A DNA stretch of 64,000 bases from Klebsiella sp. RHBSTW-00484. Lineage in GTDB: Bacteria > Pseudomonadota > Gammaproteobacteria > Enterobacterales > Enterobacteriaceae. Of the stretch, positions 61,304-64,000 are shown piece by piece. A program made the translations under genes and the position numbers. The notes under the pieces are model-generated. The model did no database searches. It saw only the letters and a program-made list of their open reading frames with translations, and had not been told where the DNA came from. Positions within the stretch are counted from its first letter, which is position 1. Each line of letters starts with the position of its first letter. The DNA is taken from assembly GCF_013705725.1 (NCBI RefSeq), contig NZ_CP055481.1, positions 5,580,001-5,644,000 of the forward strand. Direction: 5' to 3'.

Positions 61304-61651
61304 ATGAAACAATTAACTGTTTTTGAAATGGAAGAGATCTCTGGTGGTTCTATCGATTTAATGGGTGCACTTGATTTTATTGTAAAAGAAATCGGTGCGA
61401 TTGGATTGGGTGCATCACTTGGTGCAGCTTTCGGCTCGGGATATGCGGGTCGCTGGGGGGGAGTAGGTGGCGGTATCCTGGGCTTTGGCGCACTTGGTCA
61501 AGGTGTTGGCATGATCGCTGGTCTTTTCATTGGTGGCATAGGTTTTGGTGTTGCTGCTGGTATCGCTGGCTGGGATAAAACCTACGAACTCGCGCAGAAA
61601 GCTATTAACTCTATTTTAGATGGTACATTTAACCTCTGGAGCGACAACTAA
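61304..61651 (+). CDS. Class II microcin/bacteriocin precursor with double-glycine leader
   Basis: 115 residues. Leader MKQLTVFEMEEISGG (15 residues; L at -12, E at -8, GG at -2/-1) has the length and pattern of the microcin V leader. The 100-residue core starts SIDLMGALDFIV, has a long Gly-rich hydrophobic centre with GxxxG-type spacings (about core residues 20-70) and ends GTFNLWSDN. No Cys. TTAAGGAAAATAC precedes the ATG. A terminator and then an exporter pair follow, so it is very likely the exported toxin. The core resembles no microcin I can name. Confidence 0.88.
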   Translation: MKQLTVFEMEEISGGSIDLMGALDFIVKEIGAIGLGASLGAAFGSGYAGRWGGVGGGILGFGALGQGVGMIAGLFIGGIGFGVAAGIAGWDKTYELAQKAINSILDGTFNLWSDN

Positions 61652-61701
61652 GTTTCCTTGTAGAAAGTTCATTTTCTGAATTCAACATCAAAGAAATAAG
61701 C

Positions 61702-61729
61702 AAGGCCTGGATTTTCCGGGCCTTTATAT
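61702..61729 (+). terminator. Terminator between microcin precursor and exporter genes
   Basis: AAGGCC (61702-61707) pairs with GGCCTT (61719-61724), with an inner TGGA/TCCG step, followed by TATATCTCTT. It probably limits exporter transcription relative to the precursor. Confidence 0.72.
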
Positions 61730-61755
61730 CTCTTCAATAAAAAATATGGTTTTCT

Positions 61756-63042
61756 ATGTTAAAAAAAATCTATCGCAAGGAAGCGATTGAGTACAAAAAA
61801 CATTACTGGAGAGGAAAGGCCCTTCTATTAGCCGGTCTTCCGACATGGCTTATCTTTGCTTTATCATCCATATTTCTTTTATGCCTGATAACCACGGTAA
61901 TTTTTTTTACTTTCACCCAACGTATCGATGTACGTGGTGAAGTTATCACCCTCCCACACTCTGTTAACGTCTTCGCCCCGCAGCAGGGCTTTGTTGTTAA
62001 CCAGCACGTCAAAGTGGGTGATATCGTTCATAAAGGCCAACCGCTTTATGAACTGGATGTTTCACGTAATACCATTAATGGCAATGTCAGCACCGCACAG
62101 ATTGAGGTCATCAATGAGAAAATAGCCAATGCTCAGGATATCATCAACAAGCTTTCGCATAATAAGGCTGAAACGCTAAGCGCTCTGGATAAACAAATAA
62201 AAACCACTCGTGACTCACTGGCCGAAACTAATCGTATGCTGGCAAATACTCAGGTTGGCTTGAAAAAAATGCATAATAACCTGGCCAGCTATGATAAATA
62301 CCTGAAAGATGGTATGATCACCAAAGATCAGTATAACTATCAGCATTCGTTATATTTCCAGCAGCAAAGCGCTTATCAATCTCTGGTGAGCCAAAAGATG
62401 CAGCTGGAGTCCCAACTTACGCAAACGAATAGTGACAAAGTTACTAAAGCGGCGGATTTTGACAATCAGGTATCCAGCCAACATAACCAAATTAATGATT
62501 ATAAAAACCAGCTAGTGGAGTCAAATGCTAATGGTAATATCATTATTAAAGCCACTACCGATGGAAAAATAGAATCACTAGCCGTTACCAAAGGTCAGAT
62601 GGTCGAAAACGGCAGCAGCCTAGCCCAAATAAAACCGACCGGGGATATTGAATATTACCTTATCCTTTGGCTGCCCAATAATACCATTCCCTACGTAAGG
62701 CCAGGTGACACGATAAATATTCGCTATGATGCATTTCCGGCGGATAAGTTTGGTCAGTTCCCTGGAAAGGTGCTAAGCATCTCGTCAGTTCCGGCATCAC
62801 GTCAGGAGATGGCCGAATATACTAACGTTAATAATGGTACTAATCAGCAGGAACTGGCGCTGTACAAGGCCATTATAAAAATTAAAGATAAAACGTTTAG
62901 TTACAATGGAAAAACGCTCACCCTCTCTAATGGCCTTAAGGCTCAGGCGGTCGTTTTCCTCGAAGAACGCCCGCTTTATATGTGGATGTTTACCCCTTTC
63001 TATAAAATGACGCAAAGCGTGAGTGGTCCGATCGATGAATAA
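61756..63042 (+). CDS. CvaA-like membrane fusion protein of a microcin type I exporter
   Basis: 428 residues. Short cytoplasmic start, one membrane helix (about 30-54), beta and lipoyl-like region (VRGEVITLPHSVNVFAPQQG, GDIVHKGQPLYEL), a long coiled coil (about 110-255, rich in Gln, Asn and Lys) that should reach the TolC-type outer channel, then the returning lipoyl half TTDGKIESLAVTKGQMVENG and a beta-barrel. This is the HlyD/CvaA architecture. It overlaps the ABC gene start by eight bases. No outer-membrane partner is encoded here; TolC elsewhere would serve. Confidence 0.92.
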   Translation: MLKKIYRKEAIEYKKHYWRGKALLLAGLPTWLIFALSSIFLLCLITTVIFFTFTQRIDVRGEVITLPHSVNVFAPQQGFVVNQHVKVGDIVHKGQPLYELDVSRNTINGNVSTAQIEVINEKIANAQDIINKLSHNKAETLSALDKQIKTTRDSLAETNRMLANTQVGLKKMHNNLASYDKYLKDGMITKDQYNYQHSLYFQQQSAYQSLVSQKMQLESQLTQTNSDKVTKAADFDNQVSSQHNQINDYKNQLVESNANGNIIIKATTDGKIESLAVTKGQMVENGSSLAQIKPTGDIEYYLILWLPNNTIPYVRPGDTINIRYDAFPADKFGQFPGKVLSISSVPASRQEMAEYTNVNNGTNQQELALYKAIIKIKDKTFSYNGKTLTLSNGLKAQAVVFLEERPLYMWMFTPFYKMTQSVSGPIDE

Positions 63043-64000
63043 AGTACTGTTTAAAACCATTACGGATAAACTCAATTTTTCGCTCCGCCATAAAACACCG
63101 GTCATTTTACAGTCAGAGGCTGCCGAATGCGGCATCGCCTGTCTGGCAATGGTGTGTGGCTTTTACGGCCTCAATATCGATCTATTTAACTTCCGTCATC
63201 GCTACGGCAGCCCCTCTCAGGGCGTCACGCTGATGTCATTAAGTAAAACGGCGGAACATGCCGGACTAAAAAGCCGGGCACTTTCTCTCGACCTCGATGA
63301 AATAAAACAGCTAAAGCTCCCCTGCATTATCCACTGGGGTATGAACCACTACGTTGTACTGACTAAAGTACGTAAAAGTAGCTTTATCGTTCATGATCCG
63401 GCGTTGGGGAAACGGGTTATTGGCATTCAGGAGATGTCCAATAACTTTACCGGCGTTGCGCTGGAACTGTGGCCAGATCAAAACTTCCAACAGGAACAGG
63501 CAAAGTCACGCCTGCGCCTACTGGACCTGATGCGTAACATTGTCGGTCTCAAATCCGTCCTGCTAAAGATCTTTGCCTTTTCAGTAGTTGTTGAAGCCAT
63601 TGGTTTGTTACTACCTATTGGTACGCAACTGGTAACTGACCATGTCATCATGGCCCACGACCAGAGCCTACTTTCGGTCATCTGTATTGGCCTGGTGTTC
63701 TTTACGCTCTTTCGCACCTTTATCAGTATGCTGCGGGCATGGACCTCATTAACGTTAAATACCCTGACCAATATTCAATGGAAAACCACGCTGTTCGATC
63801 ATCTGGCGAGCTTGCCGCTATCCTTTTTTGAAAAGCGCCATTTAGGCGATATTCAGTCTCGTTTTTCATCACTGGATACTATTCGCTCGACGTTTACCAA
63901 TAGCATTGTTACCGGCATTATCGACTCAATCATGACGATTGGTCTGCTGGTTATGTTAACCCTATACGGCGGCTGGCTGGTTTGGGTCGTGGTAGGCTTT
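63035..64000 (+). CDS. CvaB-like peptidase-containing ABC exporter, 5' part
   Basis: 322 codons are visible; the frame runs off the window end. N-terminal C39 peptidase: Q26 and C32 in LQSEAAECGIACLAMVCGFY, H105 in HWGMNHYVVL and D121 in VHDPALGKRV, the same positions as in CvaB. These residues cut after GG or GA in the leader during export. Membrane helices begin near residue 174 (VLLKIFAFSVVVEAIGLLLP); the nucleotide-binding domain lies beyond the window. ATG at 63035 overlaps the fusion-protein stop. This gene has no stop in the window. Confidence 0.93.
   Translation, partial: MNKVLFKTITDKLNFSLRHKTPVILQSEAAECGIACLAMVCGFYGLNIDLFNFRHRYGSPSQGVTLMSLSKTAEHAGLKSRALSLDLDEIKQLKLPCIIHWGMNHYVVLTKVRKSSFIVHDPALGKRVIGIQEMSNNFTGVALELWPDQNFQQEQAKSRLRLLDLMRNIVGLKSVLLKIFAFSVVVEAIGLLLPIGTQLVTDHVIMAHDQSLLSVICIGLVFFTLFRTFISMLRAWTSLTLNTLTNIQWKTTLFDHLASLPLSFFEKRHLGDIQSRFSSLDTIRSTFTNSIVTGIIDSIMTIGLLVMLTLYGGWLVWVVVGF

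Overview
The window is chromosomal DNA of a member of the Enterobacteriaceae. Gene order and near-E. coli protein sequences place it at the E. coli 94-95 minute region (rpsF operon, ula regulon, nsrR-rnr-rlmB, purA, hfl/hfq/miaA/mutL superoperon, three tRNA-Gly, orn/rsgA, psd-mscM, epmA/frd, gdx, ecnAB, efp/epmB). There is no ampC between frdD and blc, ERIC repeats are present, and lineage-specific genes (a TRAP cluster, a GH25 lysozyme, an ArtJ-like binding protein, a microcin system) sit between conserved ones. This suggests a Klebsiella/Raoultella/Kosakonia-type genome; the genus cannot be fixed from the sequence alone.

Layout. 1-5 kb: the end of an FAD-dependent oxidoreductase, an ERIC element, a three-gene TRAP transporter and a DMT permease. 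5-8.5 kb: rplI-rpsR-priB-rpsF (minus strand), yjfY and an MFS permease. 8.5-15.3 kb: the complete L-ascorbate regulon (ulaABCDEF, divergent ulaG, ulaR). 15.3-19.8 kb: yjfP, bsmA, yjfN, a membrane-anchored GH25 lysozyme, aidB and an unrecognised small gene. 19.8-36 kb: a long minus-strand housekeeping block from rlmB up to nnr, interrupted at 25.3-25.8 kb by a plus-strand gene for a bacteriocin-like peptide with a double-glycine leader. 36-54.8 kb: queG, tRNA-Gly x3, an amino-acid binding protein, a composite ERIC element, orn, rsgA, psd, mscM, yjeM, epmA, frdABCD, blc, gdx with a guanidine-II riboswitch, ecnB, ecnA, efp and epmB.

54.9-64 kb is an A+T-richer accessory island after epmB. It holds a membrane-tethered winged-helix regulator, a divergent chaperone-usher fimbrial operon (major pilin, chaperone, usher, two-domain tip adhesin), and then a class II microcin-type locus: a 115-residue glycine-rich precursor with a 15-residue double-glycine leader, a CvaA-like membrane fusion protein and a CvaB-like peptidase-ABC exporter cut off by the window end. 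The exporter keeps the C39 peptidase residues C32, H105 and D121.

The most interesting signal is the pair of precursors. The peptide at 25.5 kb (between hflC and yjeT) and the peptide at 61.3 kb carry leaders of the same length and pattern (MRELTAIEIDAVSGA and MKQLTVFEMEEISGG), but their cores look unrelated and cysteine-free. Only one exporter is visible, so the orphan at 25.5 kb may be processed in trans by the machinery 36 kb away. No immunity gene is evident next to either precursor.
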